Below, piece by piece: positions 9,078 to 18,800 of a stretch of 64,000 nt of DNA. Numbering within the stretch: the stretch's first letter is position 1; the number at the start of each line of letters is the position of its first letter. The notes under the pieces were generated by a model. That model saw only the letters and a list, made by a program, of their open reading frames with translations. It did no database searches and was not told the DNA's origin. This DNA is from Klebsiella oxytoca (GTDB lineage Bacteria; Pseudomonadota; Gammaproteobacteria; Enterobacterales; Enterobacteriaceae). Location of the stretch: positions 4,092,001-4,156,000 of the forward strand of contig NZ_CP046115.1 in assembly GCF_009707385.1 (NCBI RefSeq), given 5' to 3'. The position numbers and the translations under genes were made by a program.

Positions 9078-9704
9078 ATGAAAATGTATAAAGGCTTACA
9101 TGGGGATCACGTTCTGGAGTATTGGGTCAAGATTAACCAATTACTTTGTTGCTTGACTGGTCGTTACCCCAGACTAACAGCAGTACGAGTGGATCTCCAC
9201 TATCCGAAGATAGTCGATAACGGTGACAATATCTGCTGCTTCCCAAATCTGGAACCAGGGGTGATATCCCGAATGCGTGAGTCCCTTAAAGCTAAGCTGG
9301 AAGCTGACCGTATCCGTAAGAAGCGTGAAGGTAAGCGTATTTACCGCTGCCCTTTATTTATTATGTGGGCTAAAGAGTATTCCGAATCGGGTAAATGCCA
9401 CTACCACATTTGCCTTCTGTTCAACAAAGACGCTTACTACCACCTCGGGGACTATGAATGTGAAGACAACCTGAGAGGGATGATTACCGCTGCATGGTAT
9501 AGTGCCTTAGGATTACAACGGGATGATTGCCCTGACTTGGTAACATTCCCCGATAACTGTCGGTACGTACTGAATAATGAAGACCCTGACTTTGAGGATC
9601 ATTGCCAGGCATTGCTAACCCGGTTGGACTACCTGACCAAAGTCGAATCTAAAGTGTTTGGTGAAGGGGATCGTAACTTCGGCTGTAGCCAAATCGATTT
9701 GTAA
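9078..9704 (+). CDS. yfjJ: YfjJ-like protein (inovirus Gp2 / DUF3296 family)
   Basis: This 208-residue protein resembles YfjJ/YagK of E. coli cryptic prophages, a family annotated as inovirus Gp2-like. The segment KCHYHICLLFN has a His-x-His pattern in a hydrophobic strand, like the HUH motif of rolling-circle replication endonucleases. Tyrosines further on could serve as the nucleophile, but none is identified. Whether it still acts in replication or mobilisation is unknown. A small hairpin (CGGTCT/AGACCG, 9034-9050) lies just upstream. It is the last core gene before the defence cargo. Confidence 0.8.
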   Translation: MKMYKGLHGDHVLEYWVKINQLLCCLTGRYPRLTAVRVDLHYPKIVDNGDNICCFPNLEPGVISRMRESLKAKLEADRIRKKREGKRIYRCPLFIMWAKEYSESGKCHYHICLLFNKDAYYHLGDYECEDNLRGMITAAWYSALGLQRDDCPDLVTFPDNCRYVLNNEDPDFEDHCQALLTRLDYLTKVESKVFGEGDRNFGCSQIDL

Positions 9705-9713
9705 CTTGCCAGT

Positions 9714-9739
9714 GGCCTTCTCTGCGCGAGGAGGCCTTT
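9714..9739 (+). terminator. Hairpin between the YfjJ-like gene and the Druantia locus
   Basis: The 9-bp stem GGCCTTCTC/GAGGAGGCC has one G-U pair and a TGCGC loop, then TTT. It lies 10 bases after the stop of the YfjJ-like gene and would isolate the defence locus from upstream transcription. Confidence 0.6.
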
Positions 9740-9757
9740 GAGTCAGGGGTAAGTGAG

Positions 9758-9898
9758 ATGCCCCATAATCGCGTAGATTACATTTATCCATATAGCTATT
9801 ATCTTTATGATTTTATAGACTATCTCGTTAATAATCCTCTTGTCAGGAAATTGAGCGATGCCCCGATTCATCAACAAAATTTTATGGTCAGGCCATGA
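9758..9898 (+). CDS. Small tyrosine-rich ORF coupled to druM
   Basis: A 46-codon frame starts at ATG 9758 behind AGGGG (9745-9749, spacer 8). Its TGA stop overlaps the druM start as ATGA at 9895-9898, while druM has no good ribosome site of its own. This suggests that translating the small frame feeds druM. The peptide begins MPHNRVDYIYPYSYYLYDF and is rich in tyrosine. I recognise no family. It could be a real small protein or only a leader that sets druM expression. Confidence 0.45.
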   Translation: MPHNRVDYIYPYSYYLYDFIDYLVNNPLVRKLSDAPIHQQNFMVRP

Positions 9899-11130
9899 GC
9901 GATAAATCAGTCACGGACGACAATCGTTCAACCGAACCGTACGAAACAGAATTTAGTTTCTATGAGTTTTTTGCAGGCGGCGGCATGGCACGGGCAGGTC
10001 TAGGAAAGCAGTGGCGATGTCTCTTCGCCAATGACATGGATCCAATAAAAGCATCGACCTACATCAACAACTGGGGCGACGAACATTTCGACATACGCGA
10101 TGTACGCGAAATCCCCTCTAATGACCTGCCGCGCCATGCTGATTTAACCTGGGCCTCATTCCCCTGTCAGGATTTATCACTGGCTGGTAATGGCCTGGGG
10201 ATCGGCGACAGAGATTCCAGCGCCGACGAGTTTACGCGTTCCGGCGCTGTGTGGCCGTTTCTCGATTTGATAAGCAATCTCAGTCAAGAAAACCGAAAGC
10301 CGCCAATTCTTGTTCTGGAAAATGTACTTGGATTGCTAACGCTGGATCAAGGCCGGCATTTCGCCGCGATATGCCATCAGCTAAGTAAAACTGGTTACCG
10401 TTATGGCGCAATAATCGTTGATGCAAAACACTTTCTTCCGCAATCCAGACCCCGCGTATTTATTGTGGCGGTTAGTCATCATATATCTATTCCCGCATAT
10501 CTGGTTTCAGAAGAACCTCTTCCTGAATGGCATTCGTCGTCCCTTCTTCGTGCCTGTGATGCACTGTCAGAAGAAGTTCATGACGACTGGGTCTGGTGGT
10601 CACCCGGTATTTTACCCGAAGCCAAAATGAAGGAGCTGACTGAGATAATAGATTGTGAAGACACAAATGCGCTATGGCACTGTGCTGATGAAACCCAACG
10701 GCTTATCCGTATGATGGCACCAGCGAATCTGGCGCGTTTGGCGAAGGCGCAGGAATCAGGTGAAACAATGATAGGCAGCCTTTATTTACGCATGCGCAAA
10801 GAAAAAGGTGTCAATCAGCAACGGGCAGAAATTACATTCTCGACGGTTCTTGGTTGCCTGAGAACCCCTAAAGGCGGAGCTTCTCGTCCTCGTATTATTG
10901 TTGTTAACGGCAACCAGGTGAAAACACGTTTGTTGTCGGCCAAAGAAGCGGCGGCGTTAATGGGGCTGCCGGATGATTTTATTCTCCCGGCAGCGTATCA
11001 ATCAGCATTTAAAGTTATCGGTGACGGGCTTGCTGTTCCCGCAGTCCGTTTTCTGGCTGAACGCATACTGGAGCCGCTGGCGATAGCTGTCCGAAATGAT
11101 GAGCGCCGGAGGGAGGACAAACACAAATGA
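9895..11130 (+). CDS. druM: Druantia type II DNA cytosine-5 methyltransferase DruM
   Basis: A 411-residue m5C methylase, the modification component of Druantia type II. Motif I is FAGGG (residues 26-30, SAM binding), motif IV is PCQ with catalytic Cys91, motif VI is ENV (142-144), motif VIII is QSRPR (183-187). The C-terminal GDGLAVPAV resembles motif X. The region between motifs VIII and IX should set sequence specificity, which cannot be read from sequence. The ATG at 9895 overlaps the stop of a small upstream frame, and druF begins in an ATGA overlap at 11127. Family identity of the methylase is certain; the DruM name rests on the four-gene context. Confidence 0.92.
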   Translation: MSDKSVTDDNRSTEPYETEFSFYEFFAGGGMARAGLGKQWRCLFANDMDPIKASTYINNWGDEHFDIRDVREIPSNDLPRHADLTWASFPCQDLSLAGNGLGIGDRDSSADEFTRSGAVWPFLDLISNLSQENRKPPILVLENVLGLLTLDQGRHFAAICHQLSKTGYRYGAIIVDAKHFLPQSRPRVFIVAVSHHISIPAYLVSEEPLPEWHSSSLLRACDALSEEVHDDWVWWSPGILPEAKMKELTEIIDCEDTNALWHCADETQRLIRMMAPANLARLAKAQESGETMIGSLYLRMRKEKGVNQQRAEITFSTVLGCLRTPKGGASRPRIIVVNGNQVKTRLLSAKEAAALMGLPDDFILPAAYQSAFKVIGDGLAVPAVRFLAERILEPLAIAVRNDERRREDKHK

Positions 11131-13691
11131 AGTGGACGCCGCCTGTTACGCCCGATGGCTGGGAAAGTAAGCTGATCGATTATTTTCTCCGGTTCGGTAC
11201 CGACGGCGACGCGCAGGATATTCGCTGGTTTGAAGTTACGCCGTCGACGCTTGCAGCAGCATTCGCCGACAGCGGCGTCGGCGCGGATGAAATAGAAAAA
11301 GCTTTTCAGGCATGTATGTCGAGGATACCGGATCTGCCGCTGCGCCTTGAAAGTGGAATGATGGAAAGATCCAATGACAAGTCTCCCGGATATTTTACTT
11401 ATCTTGTCATGACGCTACTCATCAGCAGTCAATTCGACGCTCAAGAAGAAAGTAATGATTTCCGCCTGAAGTTACAGAACTGGTTGCAAACCGGGCATAG
11501 CTACCAGAATTTGGCAGGCGTAAACGCTATGTGGGAAGCGCTAGCTGGATGGCTTGAACAACGGATTCAGAAAGAGGAGCCTTACCGTCGTCTGATTCTT
11601 CCTGAAATACCACCCAGTTGGAGTCACATCGGCTACACCCTACGGCTGGCTTTTCCCGGAAAAACAGACTTGCGCTTGATGACCCGAGTTCTTATGAACC
11701 ACCCGCAAGCTGTATCCAGCCCCCGACTGTTAATCGACTATTTCCAATTCGCGATTCAAAAAGAAAACGCATCTTACGCAATGAGTCAGGCGTTTAACGA
11801 GTTTAAAAGCGCCTGGTTTGCTGGACGTAGAACGCTCGCCGATATGCCTTTCTGGCGCCTGCGTCAGCGAGCTATGGCGCAGTTCCCCGATGTTGAAATG
11901 CGTAAAGCGATTATTGATATGCGGGTCGATTTCGACGATTCGCGGTGTTATTTCAGCTCCTCTGATGAGAACAACGATAGTGTTTTCGCTCCTTCGTTAT
12001 CCGAAGCGCTAATTTCTGCATCTGCTGGACACAGTGAAAACCTGGGAAAAGCCGTGCAGATCGGCTTAATCTTTTTTCATCAAGTCGGCCATGGACGCTG
12101 GAGAGCAATCGCAGTTCCCGATAAATGTTCTTCACAATTTTACATCGCATTATCCTGTAAGCACTCCACGCGTATAAGCAAATACCTTAACGATGCAGTT
12201 ATAGAAGGTGACTGGATTTTGACCAAACGCCCTCAGAGCCGTCATCTAGCAATGGATATACTCCGTGTGATGAAAGCGTCGTCAGATTCGCCGGATGAAC
12301 AGATTACCCGTCCTCTGATTTACGACGGAATAAGAGTACCGGGGGGATGGCTGGGGTTGCCTGCATTTCTGCCATTCATCAAATCAGACGCGCGAAATTA
12401 TAGAGTTTATGCTTTGGGGAAAAATTGCGCAAAAATCGATATCAAGAAGATAGATGGGCAATTAATATCATCCATGCCACTCAACGGCGAGTTTATTATT
12501 GAGCCTGAGTTGGAAGCAGACAAGAAAATGCCACTATGGCGGCGGCGAGTGCGTTTTTTTGATCGCGCTGTTCCACATCCAGCGCTAGGGGAAAGCGCAA
12601 AATATCATCTCGAACGTCTTACTGAATGGAAGATTTCGCAACTGAAAACCCCAATATTCCGCGCCGAAGCGCCCTTGTTAATGGAAGATGGCGATGTGCG
12701 TTGTGAACATCTTCTGGAGGCTATTTACGCAGCCGGTGCCAGCGGCTGGGAAGAAGTTGAACTGGTCTCACTTCTCCAGCGCGTTGCTGACGGTATCAGC
12801 ATATGGCATCTGCTTCGCTGTTTGCATGATGCAGGTCTGATTGAGCCGCGCTTACGCCAGTCCTGGAAAGGTCGGGTATGGACGCTAGTTAAACCCTCGC
12901 TGTTTCATATTCGCTATGGAAAAAGCAGTCTGGTCATTGTAGAAGGTGCCGTCTGCACCAGGCTTATAGATGATTTTCAAAAAGCGGTCTCAGAACTGGG
13001 CGGAAAATATTTCCGTCGCGGCGGCGTAAGTGTCTGGTCTCCTCCTGTATTCGGCGCGGAGATTGATGATCCTGTCACGTTATCCCGGATTATGGAATGG
13101 CCACTTGTCGAGGCACCGTTGAAGTCAGATATGATGCCTCTCGCATTTATGTCAACGCTCCGCACCGCCGAACTTCACGTTCAGGCGGCAACCTGGGACT
13201 GGAATTCCGGGCGTTTCCTGTCGCATGTGGATTCAGATGGCGAAACGACGCTTTTAACGCGCCATGTTCATCCGGGTGGACGCGATCATGATGTGTATCG
13301 TGTTGTTACCCACCGAAAAACGGAGTTTTTTTTATCCCGAACCGCCGCAATTATTGCCGCGAACGTGGATGCTCGCCGCCCTACATTCAGGAAAATCGCT
13401 GATAACCGCTTTATTTGCATTACCAACGACTGCGGCTTGCCTGACGCACTGGCGACAGGATTACGGCGCAACCTGCTCAGAAACGGCGGCCCGACGGAAG
13501 CCGGATATGCTTACCCTCTCGACGACATATCTTTCCGTTGGCTAAACCAACTGCTTCCTGGATGCTTCTATTCGCTCTCGTCGGATGACGATAATAGCGC
13601 CAGCCAGTTGGTTTCCGCAGCTCGCCATTCTGGCGGAAAAATGCGTCTGCAATGGCGAAACGGGCTTCTAACGTTATGGACTGGGAAATAA
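11127..13691 (+). CDS. druF: Druantia type II protein DruF
   Basis: An 854-residue protein that I assign as DruF from its size and its place between the methylase and DruG; it has no motif that I can name. No signal peptide or membrane segment is visible. Residues about 540-620 (VRCEHLLEAIYAAGASGWEEVELVSLL and following) look like a winged-helix region. In Druantia type II, DruF is required with DruG and DruE but its biochemical role is not known. Its start overlaps the druM stop (ATGA) and its stop lies 11 bases before the druG start, so the genes form one operon. Confidence 0.82.
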   Translation: MKWTPPVTPDGWESKLIDYFLRFGTDGDAQDIRWFEVTPSTLAAAFADSGVGADEIEKAFQACMSRIPDLPLRLESGMMERSNDKSPGYFTYLVMTLLISSQFDAQEESNDFRLKLQNWLQTGHSYQNLAGVNAMWEALAGWLEQRIQKEEPYRRLILPEIPPSWSHIGYTLRLAFPGKTDLRLMTRVLMNHPQAVSSPRLLIDYFQFAIQKENASYAMSQAFNEFKSAWFAGRRTLADMPFWRLRQRAMAQFPDVEMRKAIIDMRVDFDDSRCYFSSSDENNDSVFAPSLSEALISASAGHSENLGKAVQIGLIFFHQVGHGRWRAIAVPDKCSSQFYIALSCKHSTRISKYLNDAVIEGDWILTKRPQSRHLAMDILRVMKASSDSPDEQITRPLIYDGIRVPGGWLGLPAFLPFIKSDARNYRVYALGKNCAKIDIKKIDGQLISSMPLNGEFIIEPELEADKKMPLWRRRVRFFDRAVPHPALGESAKYHLERLTEWKISQLKTPIFRAEAPLLMEDGDVRCEHLLEAIYAAGASGWEEVELVSLLQRVADGISIWHLLRCLHDAGLIEPRLRQSWKGRVWTLVKPSLFHIRYGKSSLVIVEGAVCTRLIDDFQKAVSELGGKYFRRGGVSVWSPPVFGAEIDDPVTLSRIMEWPLVEAPLKSDMMPLAFMSTLRTAELHVQAATWDWNSGRFLSHVDSDGETTLLTRHVHPGGRDHDVYRVVTHRKTEFFLSRTAAIIAANVDARRPTFRKIADNRFICITNDCGLPDALATGLRRNLLRNGGPTEAGYAYPLDDISFRWLNQLLPGCFYSLSSDDDNSASQLVSAARHSGGKMRLQWRNGLLTLWTGK

Positions 13692-13702
13692 GGAAAAGAA
13701 TA

Positions 13703-15793
13703 ATGAAAGATATCCCTTGGTATATTGGTCAGTATGACCGCAGAAATTACCAGTCTTACTTCAAAGTTGTCGCGCAGGAAACCCAAAATGGCTGGAATGT
13801 GATCGACAATCCTAAGAAGAAATTTCCTCGTACAGGGGAAGTCGAGTTTAACGGAACTGACATTTTACAATTTCGCCCGCAAGAATGGGCTGCTTTTCAG
13901 GTGGGTCTAGGTCCTCGAAACAAGACTCAGGCGAAACACACCCGTCGTATTTATCCTTATTATGATTTATCTTCCGGGCAGTCGCTGCTGGAGGCGCGTC
14001 GTCGATTAAGTTTCGATGGCATAACGGCAGACGGCGAACCGGGACTATGGGCTATACGTTTCGGGCCTGACGGACTTATTCTGGCGAATCTGGCTGAGTC
14101 AAAATCAGGTTGTCTGATGCTGTCCAGAAACCAGAGCGTGCATGAATATGCTTTCAACGAAAACGGTGTAATTAGTGTATCCGACACATCTGAAAGCGGA
14201 AAAGCATTTTATATGCCCGATACTGATGCTTCACCCGCTAGAGTCCATGACTGGACGCCGGATAAGCAGTACATCGAAAACGTCATTCAACTTCTTTCCT
14301 GTGCGGGTTCGACAACGGACCTCGCTTCATGGCTTCGGGTGCATTCGGACGAGAAAAGCGGAAAATTAAACTCCGGCGTCAATGATCTTCTGGCTACCGC
14401 TCAATCACTCCGCTCAGGCGAACTGGCAAAGAAATTGGAAGACGAAGATTGCCTGGCCCGTCAGCTAACTGAATCACTACTCAGTGACGGCAGAATCGCT
14501 GACTTGCTCGAACGTCAGATACAAAGTATCGCTGAAGAAGAGCAAGCGACGTTGCGCGCTGAGCAAAAAAAAGCGCTCGAAGACGAATTTTCCGCCGAAC
14601 GCCAGCAACGTCGAGATGTTCTTGATGCGGAAATGGCTACTTTCCTGGCAACCCAAAAGAATGAAATCGAACATCAAATCGCCCAATTACGACAAAGCGA
14701 TGAAGAAAAATTACAGGCTGATTTTACAGAGAAACAAGCAAAATTCGAGCTGACGCTAAAACATGAGAAATCGCGCCTCGAAAGGGAAATTGATCGTCTG
14801 AAAGACGCCATCACGGATTTATGCGCTCAGAACGAACATCAACGTCAGACGCTGGCTTCTCTGACCAGTGAGCGTGAAGCGTTAGTGGCTTCTCTTGCAG
14901 ACGTCAAAGAACATTCTGCTCAGGCGCAAGCCGAACTCGGGCATATGAATGCTGCTATTGCTGAAAAAGCTCGCCGGATGGCGTATTCAGCTATTCCTGA
15001 GGTACGCCTCCCGCCAGAAGCGAAAATCGTGTCCTGCAATGAGTTCGGTGCTTGCGTCAGAGGGAACAAATTGCTAACGCCTGACGGAAAGAGATTGATG
15101 GTGCAGTTTCTGGCGTTGATGCTGGCTGGAGAATGTCCATTGTTATCTGGCTCTGAAACGCAGGATTTCCTTGCTATTGCCGAATCACTGATTTCTTCGG
15201 GCCGCTCCATCCGACAGATCGCCGATCCAACGATGATTTCCTGTGAAGATCTTTGGGTTCGTGCGGGAAATAATATGGCAACGCCGCTTTATCAGGGATT
15301 ATTGTTGAGCGAGGCTTCCCGCCCCCGAACGATCCTCGCCATTATTGAACGTGTCGAATGTTCCGCTGCGCGCTTCTGGTTGCCAGCGCTGAAAGACCGA
15401 TTGCACAGCGGCGATTTGCCCCGACGCTTTCTGATTTGCGGTACCATTGAAAACGAAGATTGTGAAGAAGCGGAGAAAATAAAGGAACAGCATCTTCACC
15501 TGCGGATGGAAAACGTCGTCATTCGAAATGCGATTGCGCTGTCCCCTTTACATCTTTCTTTAGAAAATCATAGCGAGCTGGATCCCGGCCCGGCATCGCA
15601 AGGTTCGCTCCCGGAAAAACTCACTATCGCTGATGAAATGTCAGCTGGACGTCTGGATCTGGCAAATACCCTACGGGCGATGAAAACGGCGCATGAAGTC
15701 GCGCCGCTTGATGATGAACACAAAGCGATACATCAGAAGCATTTAGTCGATTTATACGCCGATTTACAGAATAACGAGCTGTACGCCCAATAA
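13703..15793 (+). CDS. druG: Druantia type II protein DruG (long coiled coil)
   Basis: A 696-residue protein assigned as DruG by position. A charged, heptad-like coiled coil covers roughly residues 260-450, rich in Glu, Lys, Gln and Arg. The N-terminal and C-terminal parts are globular and not recognised. I chose ATG 13703 because AGGA (13690-13693) is well spaced and MKDIPWYIGQYDRRN begins the structured part. In-frame ATGs at 13652 and 13676 would overlap druF and are possible. The coiled coil suggests a scaffold or dimer within the defence complex; that is inference. Confidence 0.82.
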   Translation: MKDIPWYIGQYDRRNYQSYFKVVAQETQNGWNVIDNPKKKFPRTGEVEFNGTDILQFRPQEWAAFQVGLGPRNKTQAKHTRRIYPYYDLSSGQSLLEARRRLSFDGITADGEPGLWAIRFGPDGLILANLAESKSGCLMLSRNQSVHEYAFNENGVISVSDTSESGKAFYMPDTDASPARVHDWTPDKQYIENVIQLLSCAGSTTDLASWLRVHSDEKSGKLNSGVNDLLATAQSLRSGELAKKLEDEDCLARQLTESLLSDGRIADLLERQIQSIAEEEQATLRAEQKKALEDEFSAERQQRRDVLDAEMATFLATQKNEIEHQIAQLRQSDEEKLQADFTEKQAKFELTLKHEKSRLEREIDRLKDAITDLCAQNEHQRQTLASLTSEREALVASLADVKEHSAQAQAELGHMNAAIAEKARRMAYSAIPEVRLPPEAKIVSCNEFGACVRGNKLLTPDGKRLMVQFLALMLAGECPLLSGSETQDFLAIAESLISSGRSIRQIADPTMISCEDLWVRAGNNMATPLYQGLLLSEASRPRTILAIIERVECSAARFWLPALKDRLHSGDLPRRFLICGTIENEDCEEAEKIKEQHLHLRMENVVIRNAIALSPLHLSLENHSELDPGPASQGSLPEKLTIADEMSAGRLDLANTLRAMKTAHEVAPLDDEHKAIHQKHLVDLYADLQNNELYAQ

Positions 15794-15812
15794 ATTACAG
15801 GAGAAGGAAATC

Positions 15813-18800
15813 ATGTTAGATCCGATTGGCGGTTTTCGCCGCATTCAGGACTTCTTCATTTCATATATAGAAACCAGCTTTCGAATTGCCGATCCTTCAG
15901 TCGCGGACTCAAGACGCAATCTTTTGAATAGCAGCGGGGAATTTGCCGCGGAGCCCTACATTGAACCTGTTTTACGGTATGAGTCTTCGGATAAAACGCT
16001 TGAAGCTTTGGCCGAGATGGACTGCGGGCCGCTGAATAGCTTGTCTCCCAAAGGCCGTAAAGCGTTCGTCGAACTAGCGTTATCCGGTCTGTTCGATTCT
16101 AAACCTGGCGACGAAGTCTGGCCGCGTCGTTCGGTCCATGCGCCGTATAGCCATCAGACTCAAATGCTGGAGCGCGGTATTCGCCCCGGCTGCCCCGGCA
16201 TTGTGACATCGGGAACAGGTTCGGGAAAAACGGAAAGTTTTATGTTGCCGATACTGGCTGCATTATCGAATGAGGCTGTCAACTGGGCCGCGCCTTGCGA
16301 TGGCTATCTGCAAAATCGGTGGTGGAGTGGCGAAAAAACAAACTGGGTTTCTCGTCGCGAAGGAGAAAGACGCCCTGCAGCGGTCAGGGCGATGGTGCTT
16401 TACCCGATGAACGCTCTGGTTGAAGATCAAATGGCGCGTTTGCGTAAAACACTAGATTCCGACGATGCGCGAGAGGTCATGGAGCAGCGTTTCGCCGGAA
16501 ACAAGATCTTCTTCGGGCAATATACCAGCGCCACACCGATTACTGGTTACTCCAGCCATCCTCGTCTTTCCGGCATCAGTTCGGAAAAAAGTCGCCGGGC
16601 CCGTAATCTTGAAAAATTACGTAAGGCGTTGAAGCGAATTGATGGCGATCAGCAGGCTGCGCGCGCATTCGACGAAAAAGAAAACGTTTCGGAAAAGACC
16701 CGATATATATTTCCTTCGACAGACGGCGGGGAAATGATGTCTCGCTGGGATATGCAGGCTGCCCCGCCTGACGTTCTCGTCACTAACGCCTCAATGCTAG
16801 GGGCAATGCTTTCGCGCGAAGTCGAAGACGGTATTTTTGATGCTACGCGCGAATGGTTGCTGAATAACAACGATGCGTATTTCTATCTGGTATTCGACGA
16901 GCTGCATTTAATGCGCGGTTCCGCTGGAACCGAAACCGCAATGTTGATTAAGTCGCTGATTATCAGACTTGGGCTTGACGATCCGAAACATCGCTACAAA
17001 CTACGTTTGCTGGCGTCTTCGGCATCGCTGCCGATGGATGGCGCTGATGGAGAACAATCACGGAAATACCTTCGGGATCTCTTTGCGCCCTTTGGCACTT
17101 GCCGCGATTCTCTGGATCCCGGTAGCGATAAGACTGATTTCTGGCGTAACTGCGTCATTCAGGGAAAACCTTATATACCGTTGAAGCCAGAAGGAAAAAT
17201 CGCCGTGCGGCCTTTTGCCGCATTAATGCGGGTTGCGCTTGAGAATCAGGGAAATGTCATTCGCAATCTGAACATGACGGACGCGCTGAGTCAGGCTTTG
17301 TCTGATGTCTTCCTGGCTCTGGGCGTAAAAGCGCAAAATGATATGCAAGGCATTAAACAAGCGGCGGAAAAAGCGGCTGCGCTATTGACCAACGCTTGTA
17401 TAGAAGAAGGCGGCGAGTTGCCACGAGCAATGCCTCCTAGACTTATCATAGATAAGATTTTTCTGAAGGAAGGCTCGGATAAACCAGATGAATTGGAATT
17501 AGCATTACGTGGGTTAATGCTGGTGCGCGCGCTGCCGGAATCCGGGGTGGATTGCGAGAAGCCAGCCAACGTGACTCCTGCTTTTCGCGTGCATACATTC
17601 GTCAGAAATATTGAGGGTTTCTTCGCCTCCGTATCACCGGGAGAGCAAAAGGCGAAATTCGCCGATTTTTGTCTGGAACGCGGCCTGTCGCATGCTCAAG
17701 CAGCTCAGGGAGAGAAACGAGGTCGCCGTTTATTTGAGATGTTGTACTGCGAGGCTTGCGGCGAGTTACTGATCGGCGGTCAAAAGGGACAGAATGGCGG
17801 TAGCACCATCGAATTATTACCTTCGGCGGCCAATCTGGAAAATCTTCCCGAACGCCCCGGCGCTGAATATTACGATGATATGACTCTGGATGAGTTTGCG
17901 GTTTTCTGGCCTGTAAATATAGTCGATAAGAGTCCGGCAGGCTGCGAAAAGGGTTGGGATGTCTGGGATAAGGCGACGCTTAATCCTGTTACAGGTATTG
18001 TGACGGTCGGGCAGGAAATATCGCCAACAGATACTGACGCGGTTAGCGGGTATCTTTATTTCCAGAAAACAATTCCGGCTAAAAAAGGCGAGCCGACAAA
18101 GAAACCATCCGCGCAGCCTTTCTGCTGCCCGAACTGCGGCATCGACTATTCCAGTCGACCTGCCAGTAATCGTTCCAGAACACCCATTCGCGCATTTCGT
18201 ACCGGTGTGACAAAATCATCACAACTGGTAGCGACGGAGCTATTTGAATTACTGCATGCGATTGGGGCGGAAGCGAAGAGTATTGTTTTCTCAGACAGCA
18301 GGCAGGACGCGGCGTCAATGGCGCTGGAAATTGAACGGCTGCACTTGCGCGATCTGCGTAGGGAAATATTGGTCGCTGCAGCAAGAGCGATTATCAGAGA
18401 TGCTGAAAAAGAATACATTCCAGAAGAGGAACTTAATGAAAAAATAGCCAAAGCCAGAAAGGCTGAGGACGATGATGAGTTCGGAAGACTATATGTGCTA
18501 AAAAAAAGCCAAGAAAGTATTGCTACTCTCTGTAGATTCAGACGAGTAAAAATTGATAGCTTACTGGAATCTGAAGGCGACTTCATCGGAAAAATATCCT
18601 CGGAATTAACAGGGTTAGGAATATCGCCTTACAAATATCGTACTAGCGCTGATGACGATGACAAAACCGTGTGGCACGACAATTTTGTAAAAGATGGAGA
18701 TGTCGTCAAATATCACGAAAAACTTTCCTTGTCTGACCGAATGACAATCAAAAAGAAGATATTCGAAAATCAATCTGAATTAATCGATGACGTTATTTTC

